Notes under the pieces: model-generated
What the model was told of the DNA's origin: nothing
Seen by the model: only the letters and a program-made list of their open reading frames with translations
Databases searched by the model: none
Shown here: positions 12,169 to 18,711 of the stretch, piece after piece
Layout of the letters: the number at the start of each line of letters is the position of its first letter
How positions within the stretch are numbered: position 1 is the first letter of the stretch
Assembly: GCA_035911095.1 (NCBI GenBank)
Contig: JAMHWF010000070.1
Span: 1-64,000, forward strand
Length of the DNA: 64,000 bases
Source of the DNA: JAMHWF01 sp035911095
GTDB taxonomy: Bacteria; Pseudomonadota; Gammaproteobacteria; Burkholderiales; Burkholderiaceae_C
Direction of reading: 5' to 3'
Program-made: the position numbers and the translations under genes

Positions 12169-13041
12169 TCACGCGCCGCGGTCGGCCCGGCGCAGCGATT
12201 CGTGCAGGGCCCGCACGAGCGCCACCTGCGGATGCCGTACCCGCTCGACAAGGCCGATCTCGCGCCGCGGCCCGCCCGGGCCCAGCGCCAGCGCACGGGC
12301 GCCGGGCGGCAGCGGGAAGTGCGGGCGACCCCGGGGCAGCAGCGCAACGCCGAGCCCCTGCGCCACCAGCGCGACGAGGCCGCCGATGTCGTCCATCTCG
12401 ACCGCGTCGTCGACCACCAGCCCCTGGGCTTCGAGGAACTGCGCGACGATGCGCCCGCCGAACGACTGGCGGTCATAGCGCAGGAAGGGTTCCTCGGCGA
12501 GCAGCCGCGCCCAGTCTCGCCCCTTGACGGCCGCCGGCGCGACGAGCACAAAGGGCTCGTCCCACAGCGGGCGCCAGGCCAGCTCCGGCGGCAGCGCGAA
12601 AGGCGGGCGGATCAGCACCGCCGCGTCGAGTTCGCCGCCGTCCACCAGGCCGAGCAGCGCCAGTGAGACGCCGGGCACGACGCGCACCCGCAAGCTCGGG
12701 TGCGCACCCCGCAGCGCGACCAGGGCCTGCGGCAGGCCGGCAGCCTGCACGCTCGCGATCGCGCCCAGGCGCAGCATCACGCCGCGCCCGCTCGCGTCGC
12801 CCGGCGCGTGCAGCTCCTGCACCAGCGCGATCAGTTGCTCGGCCCGCGCCAGCGTCTCCCGCCCGGCGGCGTTGAGGCGCACGCTGCGGCCGACGCGGTC
12901 GAACAGCGCGTAGCCGAGCGCAGCCTCGAGCCGCTGCATCTGGGCGCTGATGGCCGATTGCGTGAGGCCGATGCGCTCGCCCGTGCGGGTGAAGCTGCCG
13001 TGCCGAGCCACCGCGACGAAGCTGCGCAGTTCTTTCAGCAT
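12169..13041 (-). CDS. LysR family transcriptional regulator
   Basis: This 290-residue protein has an N-terminal winged helix-turn-helix, LRSFVAVARHGSFTRTGERI followed by LTQSAISAQMQRLEAALGY, and a C-terminal periplasmic-binding-protein-like effector domain from about residue 90. LysR regulators usually act as tetramers and often control a divergent neighbour. The VOC protein gene starts 101 bases away on the other strand, making it the likely target. The inducer is not known. The final ~20 residues are basic. The start ATG is at 13041-13039. Confidence 0.88.
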   Translation of the reverse strand: MLKELRSFVAVARHGSFTRTGERIGLTQSAISAQMQRLEAALGYALFDRVGRSVRLNAAGRETLARAEQLIALVQELHAPGDASGRGVMLRLGAIASVQAAGLPQALVALRGAHPSLRVRVVPGVSLALLGLVDGGELDAAVLIRPPFALPPELAWRPLWDEPFVLVAPAAVKGRDWARLLAEEPFLRYDRQSFGGRIVAQFLEAQGLVVDDAVEMDDIGGLVALVAQGLGVALLPRGRPHFPLPPGARALALGPGGPRREIGLVERVRHPQVALVRALHESLRRADRGA

Positions 13042-13142
13042 TGCTGATCGATTCTTGTGGTCACGCAGACCATTATTTATCGCTTCCGTCGATGGGTGGT
13101 GCCGCCTAGACTGCCCTCATCCCCACTGACAGGCCCTGCCCC

Positions 13143-13589
13143 ATGACCGCCGCCGCCACTGACACGACCCCGGCGATGCCGCCCTTCCACCTCGCCTTTC
13201 CGGTGCACGACCTGGCTGCGGCGCGGCGCTTCTATGGGGAGTTGCTCGGTTGCCCCGAGGGTCGCAGTTCGCCGGAATGGGTCGACTTCGACTTCTACGG
13301 CCACCAGATCGTGGCCCATCTCGCGCCCGACGAATGCAGGCCGGCGGCCCTCAACGCGGTCGACGGACACGGCGTGCCCGTGCGCCACTTCGGCGTCGTG
13401 CTGACGATGGCGCAATGGCAGACGATGGCCGAGACGCTGCGAGCGGCGGGGACCCGATTCGTGATCGAGCCCTACATCCGCTTCAAGGGCGAACCCGGCG
13501 AACAGGCCACGATGTTCTTCTTCGACCCGTCGGGCAACGCGATGGAGATCAAGGCCTTCGCGAACCTGGACTCGCTGTTCGCCAAGTGA
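13143..13589 (+). CDS. VOC (glyoxalase/dioxygenase fold) family protein
   Basis: The 148-residue protein shows the paired beta-alpha-beta-beta-beta modules of the vicinal oxygen chelate fold. FHLAFPVHDLAAARRFYGELLG at residues 15-36 carries the first metal-site His, and MFFFDPSGNAMEIKAF near the end supplies the Glu. HFGVVLTMAQWQTMAE supplies the middle His. Family members range from glyoxalase I to extradiol dioxygenases and antibiotic-binding proteins, so the reaction cannot be given. The divergent LysR gene probably regulates it. No strong ribosome binding site precedes the ATG. Confidence 0.8.
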   Translation: MTAAATDTTPAMPPFHLAFPVHDLAAARRFYGELLGCPEGRSSPEWVDFDFYGHQIVAHLAPDECRPAALNAVDGHGVPVRHFGVVLTMAQWQTMAETLRAAGTRFVIEPYIRFKGEPGEQATMFFFDPSGNAMEIKAFANLDSLFAK

Positions 13590-13592
13590 CGC

Positions 13593-13614
13593 CATGGCAC
13601 CGTCGGGTGCCATG
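13593..13614. terminator. Hairpin between VOC gene and tRNA-Thr
   Basis: CATGGCACC (13593-13601) pairs perfectly with GGTGCCATG (13606-13614) across a 4-base GTCG loop. It sits just after the VOC stop and before the 3' end of the oppositely oriented tRNA gene, so it may stop transcription from either side. Confidence 0.6.
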
Positions 13615-13632
13615 CGCCCTATCCTGAGCGGC

Positions 13633-13708
13633 TGGTGCCGACTGTCCGACTCGAACGGACGACCTACCGCTTACAAGGCGGTTGCTCTACCAACTGAGCT
13701 AAGCCGGC
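13633..13708 (-). tRNA. tRNA-Thr (anticodon TGT)
   Basis: The minus strand reads GCCGGCTTAGCTCAGTTGGT onward, a 76-nt cloverleaf. The acceptor stem pairs GCCGGCT with AGTCGGC (one G-T pair). The anticodon stem ACCGC/GCGGT encloses the loop CTTGTAA, giving anticodon TGT, and the T arm has GTTCGAG. The 3' CCA is encoded. It decodes ACA threonine codons and closely resembles E. coli thrU. Confidence 0.97.
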
Positions 13709-13758
13709 GCGGCATGGAGGCGCCGATTGTAGGTGCGGGCTCTGGCCGGCCCACGGCC

Positions 13759-14316
13759 CTACTTGACGCGTTTCAGCGTCGGCCGCCCCGAGGCGGGCGG
13801 AGCGTCCGGCGGCGGATCGTCGTCCGGTGACAGCCCGGCCGACGGGTCCTGCCCGACCTCGACCGCGTCGATCGCACTCGCCAACCGCAGGCCGCGGGGT
13901 TCGGCTGCGGCCCCGCCGGCGGTCGCGGCGCCATCCGGCGTCGTCTCGGCCGCGGAAGCGCCCGCGCGTGCCTCGCTGGGCACCGGGAAGGCCATGCCCT
14001 GCCCGTTCTCGCGCGCGTAGATCGCGATCACGTGGCTCACCGGCACCACGATGTCTCGCGCGGTGCCGCCGAAGCGCGCCTTGAACTCAATCACCTCGTT
14101 GCCGAGGGTGAGCCCGCTGGTCGCCTCGAAGCCGACGTTGAGCACGATCTCGCCGTTCTTCACGTACTCGACCGGCACGCGCACGCTTTCGTCGACGTAG
14201 ACCGCGACATAGGGCGTGAAGCCGTTGTCGGTGCACCAGTCGTGCAGCGCGCGGATCAGGTAGGGCCGGGTCGAGGTGCCCTGGCCGTCCGGCGGGGTGG
14301 GATTGGACGTGGACAT
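13759..14316 (-). CDS. sspB: ClpXP protease specificity-enhancing factor SspB
   Basis: SspB binds ssrA-tagged proteins from stalled ribosomes and hands them to ClpXP. The first ~110 residues of this 185-residue protein form the substrate-binding domain: STRPYLIRALHDWCTDNGFTPY, then FEATSGLTLGNEVIEFKARF and VPVSHVIAIYARENGQGMAF. A flexible Ala/Pro/Asp-rich linker leads to the ClpX-docking tail RPTLKRVK, close to the E. coli RPALRVVK motif. It follows sspA by 26 bases, the conserved sspAB arrangement. Confidence 0.95.
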   Translation of the reverse strand: MSTSNPTPPDGQGTSTRPYLIRALHDWCTDNGFTPYVAVYVDESVRVPVEYVKNGEIVLNVGFEATSGLTLGNEVIEFKARFGGTARDIVVPVSHVIAIYARENGQGMAFPVPSEARAGASAAETTPDGAATAGGAAAEPRGLRLASAIDAVEVGQDPSAGLSPDDDPPPDAPPASGRPTLKRVK

Positions 14317-14342
14317 TGAAGCCTCGGCAGCCGTCGCCCGCG

Positions 14343-14954
14343 CTACTTGCGCATCACCTTCTCGGACGGCGTCAGCGCCTCGATGTAGGCCGGGCGCGAG
14401 AAGATGCGCTCAGCGTACTTGAGCAGCGGCGCCGCGTTCTTCGACATGTCGATGCCGTAGTAGTCGAGCCGCCAGAGCAGCGGCGCGATCGCCACGTCGA
14501 GCATCGAGAAGTCGTCGCCGAGCATGTACTTGTTCTTCAGGAAGATCGGCGCGAGCTGGGTCAGGCGGTCACGGATCTGCGCGCGCGCCTTCTCGAGCTG
14601 CTTGTCGGTCGGCTTCTGCACCCGCGACTCGAGCGTGTCGACATGGGCAAACAGCTCCTTCTCGAAATTGAGCAGGAACAGCCGTACCCGCGCACGCGCC
14701 ACCGGGTCGCCCGGCATCAGCTGCGGGTGCGGAAAGCGCTCGTCGATGTACTCGTTGATGATGTGCGACTCGTACAGGATCAGGTCGCGCTCGACCAGGA
14801 TCGGGACCTCGTTGTACGGATTCATCAAGGCGATGTCTTCCGGTTTCGCGAACAGGTCGACATCGCGGATCTCGAAATCCATGCCCTTTTCGAACAGGAC
14901 GAAACGGCAACGGTGCGAGTAGGGGCAGGTGGTGCCGGAGTAAAGGACCATCAT
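14343..14954 (-). CDS. sspA: Stringent starvation protein A
   Basis: SspA binds RNA polymerase during starvation and acid stress and alters promoter choice. The 203-residue protein has a glutathione S-transferase fold: a thioredoxin-like N-terminal part (MMVLYSGTTCPYSHRCRFVL, NPYNEVPILVERDLILYESH) and an all-helical C-terminal part with DDFSMLDVAIAPLLWRLDYY. The length and the downstream sspB agree with SspA. It lies after petC with a very strong hairpin between them, so it may have its own promoter or be reached only by read-through. Confidence 0.94.
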   Translation of the reverse strand: MMVLYSGTTCPYSHRCRFVLFEKGMDFEIRDVDLFAKPEDIALMNPYNEVPILVERDLILYESHIINEYIDERFPHPQLMPGDPVARARVRLFLLNFEKELFAHVDTLESRVQKPTDKQLEKARAQIRDRLTQLAPIFLKNKYMLGDDFSMLDVAIAPLLWRLDYYGIDMSKNAAPLLKYAERIFSRPAYIEALTPSEKVMRK

Positions 14955-14991
14955 GGCCGCAGATTCCTCTTCAACTTCTCTCGGAACGGGA

Positions 14992-15027
14992 ACGCAGTGT
15001 CAGCGGCGCGTGCCGCTGACACTGCGT
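14992..15027 (-). terminator. Perfect 16-bp hairpin between petC and sspA
   Basis: ACGCAGTGTCAGCGGC (14992-15007) is the exact reverse complement of 15012-15027, with a 4-base GCGT loop. It is the strongest stem seen in the window. On the minus strand it follows petC by about 50 bases and precedes sspA by about 37. There is no T-run, so it may be an intrinsic terminator, an RNA-processing site or a stabiliser of the petABC transcript. Confidence 0.75.
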
Positions 15028-15076
15028 GGGGGACTCGGGCGCCGCGCCGTGCGCCGGGCTTGCCCTGGACTGACGA

Positions 15077-15847
15077 CTACTTGACGTCCCTCCAGAAGGC
15101 CGCGTTCAGGCGCCAGGCGATGACCGTGAAGACGAGCAGAAAGAGCAGCACCCAGACGCCCAGGCGCACACGGGTCTGCTGGATCGGCTCGCCCATCCAT
15201 TGCATGAAGGCGACGAGATCGGCCACCGCCTCATCGTAGTCCTGCGGGCTCAGCTTGCCGGGGGTCACCTGGTCGAAGCCGACGAGCCGGTGCACCGTCT
15301 TGGAAGGATCGTGGGCGTCCTTCTCCTCGACATAGCGCGGCACCCGCTGGCCCTGCAGTTCCCACAGCACGTTCGGCATGCCGACGCTCGGGAAGGCGAG
15401 GTTGTTCCAGCCGGTGGCCTTGCTGTCGTCGCGGTAGTACGTGCGCAGGTAGGTGTACAGGTAGTCGGCGCCACTGCCCTTGCCTGCGGCCGAGCGCGAA
15501 CGTGCCACGACGGTCAGGTCGGGCGGCACGGCGCCGAACCATTCCTTGGCCTGCTTCGGCGCGATCGCCACCTTCATCGTGTCGCCGACCTTGTCGGTGG
15601 TGAACAGCAGGTTGTCCTTGATCTGCGCGTCGCTCAGCCCGATGTCGCGCATGCGGTTGAACCGCATGAACTCGGCCGAGTGGCAGTTCAGGCAGTAGTT
15701 GACGAACAGCTTGGCGCCGTTCTGCAGCGCCACGACGTCGTTCAGGCGCGTCTTCGGAAAGGCGTCCCAGGCGACGCCGCCTTCGGCCGCACGCGCGCCG
15801 GCGACGAAGGCCAGGGTGGCGATCAGGGTGACCAGAAGCTTCTTCAT
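15077..15847 (-). CDS. petC: Ubiquinol-cytochrome c reductase, cytochrome c1
   Basis: Cytochrome c1 passes electrons from the Rieske centre to soluble cytochrome c at the periplasmic side of the inner membrane. The 256-residue precursor has a signal peptide (residues 1-20), the haem site CLNCH with Cys52, Cys55 and His56, and the sixth ligand Met in PSVGMPNVLWEL. A C-terminal membrane anchor (about residues 228-248) ends with a short cytoplasmic tail. It is the last gene of petABC, 21 bases after petB. Confidence 0.96.
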   Translation of the reverse strand: MKKLLVTLIATLAFVAGARAAEGGVAWDAFPKTRLNDVVALQNGAKLFVNYCLNCHSAEFMRFNRMRDIGLSDAQIKDNLLFTTDKVGDTMKVAIAPKQAKEWFGAVPPDLTVVARSRSAAGKGSGADYLYTYLRTYYRDDSKATGWNNLAFPSVGMPNVLWELQGQRVPRYVEEKDAHDPSKTVHRLVGFDQVTPGKLSPQDYDEAVADLVAFMQWMGEPIQQTRVRLGVWVLLFLLVFTVIAWRLNAAFWRDVK

Positions 15848-15868
15848 GTGGGGGCTCCGGGCGCGCGC

Positions 15869-17269
15869 TCAATGAGCCGCGAAGGTGACGCGCTCGGGTA
15901 CCGGCTTGAAGGTGCCGAGCCGGCTCCACCAGGGCATCAGCAGGAAGAAGCCGAAATAGAACAGCGTACCGGCCTGCGACACGAGCGTGCCGACCACCGA
16001 AGGCGGCTGGATGCCCAGATAGCCCAGCACCAGGAAGACGAAGACGAACAGCGTATACACCCACTTGTGCCAGTCCGGCCGGTAGCGGATCGACTTGACC
16101 GGGCTGTGGTCGAGCCAGGGCAGGAAGAACAGGATGATCACCGCGCCGCCCATGACCACCACGCCCCAGAACTTCGCATCGAAGGTCTTGAGCAGCCAGA
16201 TCGCGACCGCCGCGGCGATCGCGAGCGCCACCTTCGCCAAGCCGCCGATGCGCGTCAGCACGAGCGCGGCCAGCGCGCCCAGGCCGGCGATCACGCACAG
16301 CACGTTGACCAGGTCGTCGGTCGTCGCGCGCAGCATCGAGTAGAACGGGGTGAAGTACCACACGGGCGCGATGTGCGCCGGCGTCTTCAGCGGGTCGGCC
16401 GGGATGAAGTTGTTGTACTCGAGGAAGTAGCCGCCGAACTCGGGCGCGAAGAACACGACCGCGGCGAACAGCAGCAGGAAGACGCTGACGCCGAGCAGGT
16501 CGTGCACCGTGTAGTACGGGTGGAACGGGATGCCGTCCAGCGGCCGGCCGTTCGGCCCCTTCTTCTCCTTGATCTCGACCCCGTCCGGGTTGTTCGAGCC
16601 GACCTCGTGCAGCGCCACGATGTGCGCGGCGACGAGGCCGAGCAGCACCAGCGGCACCGCGATCACGTGGAAGCTGAAGAAGCGGTTCAGCGTCGCATCG
16701 CTGACGACGTAGTCCCCGCGGATCAGCAGCGCCAGGTCCGGACCGACGAAGGGCACCGCGGCGAACAGGTTGACGATGACCTGCGCGCCCCAGAAACTCA
16801 TCTGGCCCCAGGGCAGCAGGTAGCCCATGAAGGCCTCGGCCATCAGGCACAGGAAGATCGCGCAGCCGAAGATCCAGACCAGCTCGCGGGGCTTGCGGTA
16901 GCTGCCGTAGAGCAGGCCGCGGAACATGTGCAGGTAGACGACGACGAAGAACGCCGAGGCGCCGGTCGAGTGCAGGTAGCGGACCAGCCAGCCCCAGGGG
17001 ACGTCCCGCATGATGTACTCGACCGACGCGAAGGCGCTCGCCGCGTCCGGCTTGTAGTGCATCACCAGGAAGATGCCCGTGACGATCTGGATCACCAGCA
17101 CGACCAGCGCGAGCGAGCCGAAGAAATACCAGAAGTTGAAGTTCTTCGGCGCGTAGTACTCGGACAGGTGCTCCTTGTAAAGCTTCGACGCCGGAAACCG
17201 GTTGTCGACCCAGGTCAGCAGCTTCTCGGCGGCGGTGGCGTTTGCCGGCGCGTGCTTGAACTCAGCCAT
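15869..17269 (-). CDS. petB: Ubiquinol-cytochrome c reductase, cytochrome b
   Basis: Cytochrome b is the membrane core of complex III, holding haems bL and bH and the two quinone sites. The 466-residue protein shows the N-terminal FWYFFGSLALVVLVIQIVTG helix, GASAFFVVVYLHMFRGLLYG with a haem-binding His, and PWGQMSFWGAQVIVNLFAAV. The second half matches the fused cytochrome b6/subunit IV region, with PEFGGYFLEYNNFIPADPL near residue 275 and IAPVWYFTPFYSMLR. The length is normal for betaproteobacteria. It is downstream of petA by 40 bases. Confidence 0.96.
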   Translation of the reverse strand: MAEFKHAPANATAAEKLLTWVDNRFPASKLYKEHLSEYYAPKNFNFWYFFGSLALVVLVIQIVTGIFLVMHYKPDAASAFASVEYIMRDVPWGWLVRYLHSTGASAFFVVVYLHMFRGLLYGSYRKPRELVWIFGCAIFLCLMAEAFMGYLLPWGQMSFWGAQVIVNLFAAVPFVGPDLALLIRGDYVVSDATLNRFFSFHVIAVPLVLLGLVAAHIVALHEVGSNNPDGVEIKEKKGPNGRPLDGIPFHPYYTVHDLLGVSVFLLLFAAVVFFAPEFGGYFLEYNNFIPADPLKTPAHIAPVWYFTPFYSMLRATTDDLVNVLCVIAGLGALAALVLTRIGGLAKVALAIAAAVAIWLLKTFDAKFWGVVVMGGAVIILFFLPWLDHSPVKSIRYRPDWHKWVYTLFVFVFLVLGYLGIQPPSVVGTLVSQAGTLFYFGFFLLMPWWSRLGTFKPVPERVTFAAH

Positions 17270-17309
17270 CTTGTCTCTTCTCCTCGTGCCCGTTCGTTGC
17301 GGCGGCGTC

Positions 17310-17909
17310 TCAGGCCTTCTTGTCCTCGCCGATCAGCAGCAGCGTGTCCGTGAGGAACATGTGCGGCGGCACTTCGAGGTTGTCGGGAGAGGGCTTGTTC
17401 TTGTAGACGCGCCCTGCCAGGTCGAAGGTCGAGCCGTGGCAGGGGCAGAGGAAGCCTCCGGGCCAGTCGTCAGGCAGCGAGGGCTGCGCTCCCGACTGGA
17501 ACTTGTCGGTCGGCGAGCAGCCCAGGTGCGGGCAGATGCCGACCGCGACGAACAGCTCGGGCTTGATCGAGCGGTGTTCGTTGCGCGCGTACTCGGGTGT
17601 CCATTCGTCCGGGTGGCGCAGCGACTGCGGGTCGGCCAGTTGCGGATCGAGCCCCGGCAGCGCGGCGACCTGCTGCGGCGTGCGGCGCACGATCCATACC
17701 GGCTTGCCCCGCCATTCGACGGTCAGCTTCTCTCCGGGCTGGATGCTCGCGACGTCGACCTCGACAGGTGCTCCGGCCGCGCGTGCGCGTTCCGAGGGCT
17801 GGAAGGTGCTGACGAAGGGCACGGCTGCCGCCACACCCCCGACTGCGCCCGCGCCGCAGGTGATGGCCACCCATGTGCGACGGCTTTGGTTGACTTGGTG
17901 CTCGCTCAT
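17310..17909 (-). CDS. petA: Ubiquinol-cytochrome c reductase, Rieske iron-sulfur subunit
   Basis: The Rieske subunit takes electrons from ubiquinol with its 2Fe-2S cluster. Cluster ligands are in CPHLGC (Cys126, His128) and CPCHG (Cys155, His158), with the stabilising disulfide Cys131-Cys157. The 199-residue protein starts with a twin-arginine-type signal anchor, SRRTWVAITCGAGAVGG at about 9-25, so it is exported folded by Tat; tatABC genes lie at 24531-26097. The ATG at 17909 is chosen because longer in-frame extension to 18272 lacks family sequence. It is the first gene of petABC. Confidence 0.96.
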   Translation of the reverse strand: MSEHQVNQSRRTWVAITCGAGAVGGVAAAVPFVSTFQPSERARAAGAPVEVDVASIQPGEKLTVEWRGKPVWIVRRTPQQVAALPGLDPQLADPQSLRHPDEWTPEYARNEHRSIKPELFVAVGICPHLGCSPTDKFQSGAQPSLPDDWPGGFLCPCHGSTFDLAGRVYKNKPSPDNLEVPPHMFLTDTLLLIGEDKKA

Positions 17910-18132
17910 GGCGTCCTGGCGTGAGCATCGAAATGGAACAGCCGACGATTCTAAGGGAGCTGTCAATCGCCTCCGCCGATGGTATCCGGCGTGGCCAAGT
18001 TCTGTGGCGGGCCCGACGCGCCCTTGACTTTTACGGGTATCACCGAATACTCGCGCCCCGGATCGACGGGGCCGGAACTGGTCCACCGGATACCGTCGGC
18101 CATTCGACACACAACGATCGAGAGGGTTCTTC

Positions 18133-18549
18133 ATGGGTTTTGCAACCGAGTTCAAAGAGTTCGCGATGAAAGGCAACGTCATCGATCTCGCCGTCGGCGT
18201 GATCATCGGCGGCGCCTTCGGAAAGATCGTCGATTCGATCGTCGGCGACCTGATCATGCCGGTGGTCAGCAAGATCTTCGGCGGCCTGGACTTCTCGAAC
18301 TACTATTTGCCGCTGGCCGGCCAGGCCATGGGCCTGCCGCTGGTGGAGGCCAAGAAAGCCGGCGCGGTGTTCGCCTACGGCAACTTCCTGACCATCAGCA
18401 TCAACTTCATCCTGCTCGCGCTGATCATCTTCATCATGATCAAGCAGGTGAACCGCCTGAAGCGCAACGCGCCGCCGCCGCCGCCGCCGTCCGCGCCGCC
18501 CGAGGACATCGTGCTGCTGCGCGAGATCCGGGACTCCTTGAAGCGCTGA
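18133..18549 (+). CDS. mscL: Large-conductance mechanosensitive channel
   Basis: MscL opens under extreme membrane tension to release solutes during osmotic down-shock. The 138-residue protein has the conserved N-terminal amphipathic helix and first membrane helix (EFKEFAMKGNVIDLAVGVII, then GGAFGKIVDSIVGDLIMPVV), a periplasmic loop, a second helix near residues 75-100 (NFLTISINFILLALIIFIMI), and a charged C-terminal helix EDIVLLREIRDSLKR. A Pro run precedes that last helix. It stands alone, divergent from petA. Confidence 0.96.
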   Translation: MGFATEFKEFAMKGNVIDLAVGVIIGGAFGKIVDSIVGDLIMPVVSKIFGGLDFSNYYLPLAGQAMGLPLVEAKKAGAVFAYGNFLTISINFILLALIIFIMIKQVNRLKRNAPPPPPPSAPPEDIVLLREIRDSLKR

Positions 18550-18574
18550 AACGCCCCGGCAGTGAGCTAATGCC

Positions 18575-18598
18575 CGGCACCGCCGCCCAACGGTGCCG
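18575..18598 (+). terminator. Hairpin downstream of mscL
   Basis: CGGCACCG (18575-18582) pairs perfectly with CGGTGCCG (18591-18598) around an 8-base loop, 26 bases after the mscL stop. No T-run follows. It probably marks the end of the mscL transcript. Confidence 0.5.
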
Positions 18599-18711
18599 CG
18601 GCGGGCCCGACCGGGCGATGCCCGCTCGCCTTTGGGCCCATACTCGCAGCGCGCCGGCCGGGGAAAGCTCCCGGCGTTCCGCTTGCCGGCACCCGCGCCC
18701 CCGCGCTCGAG

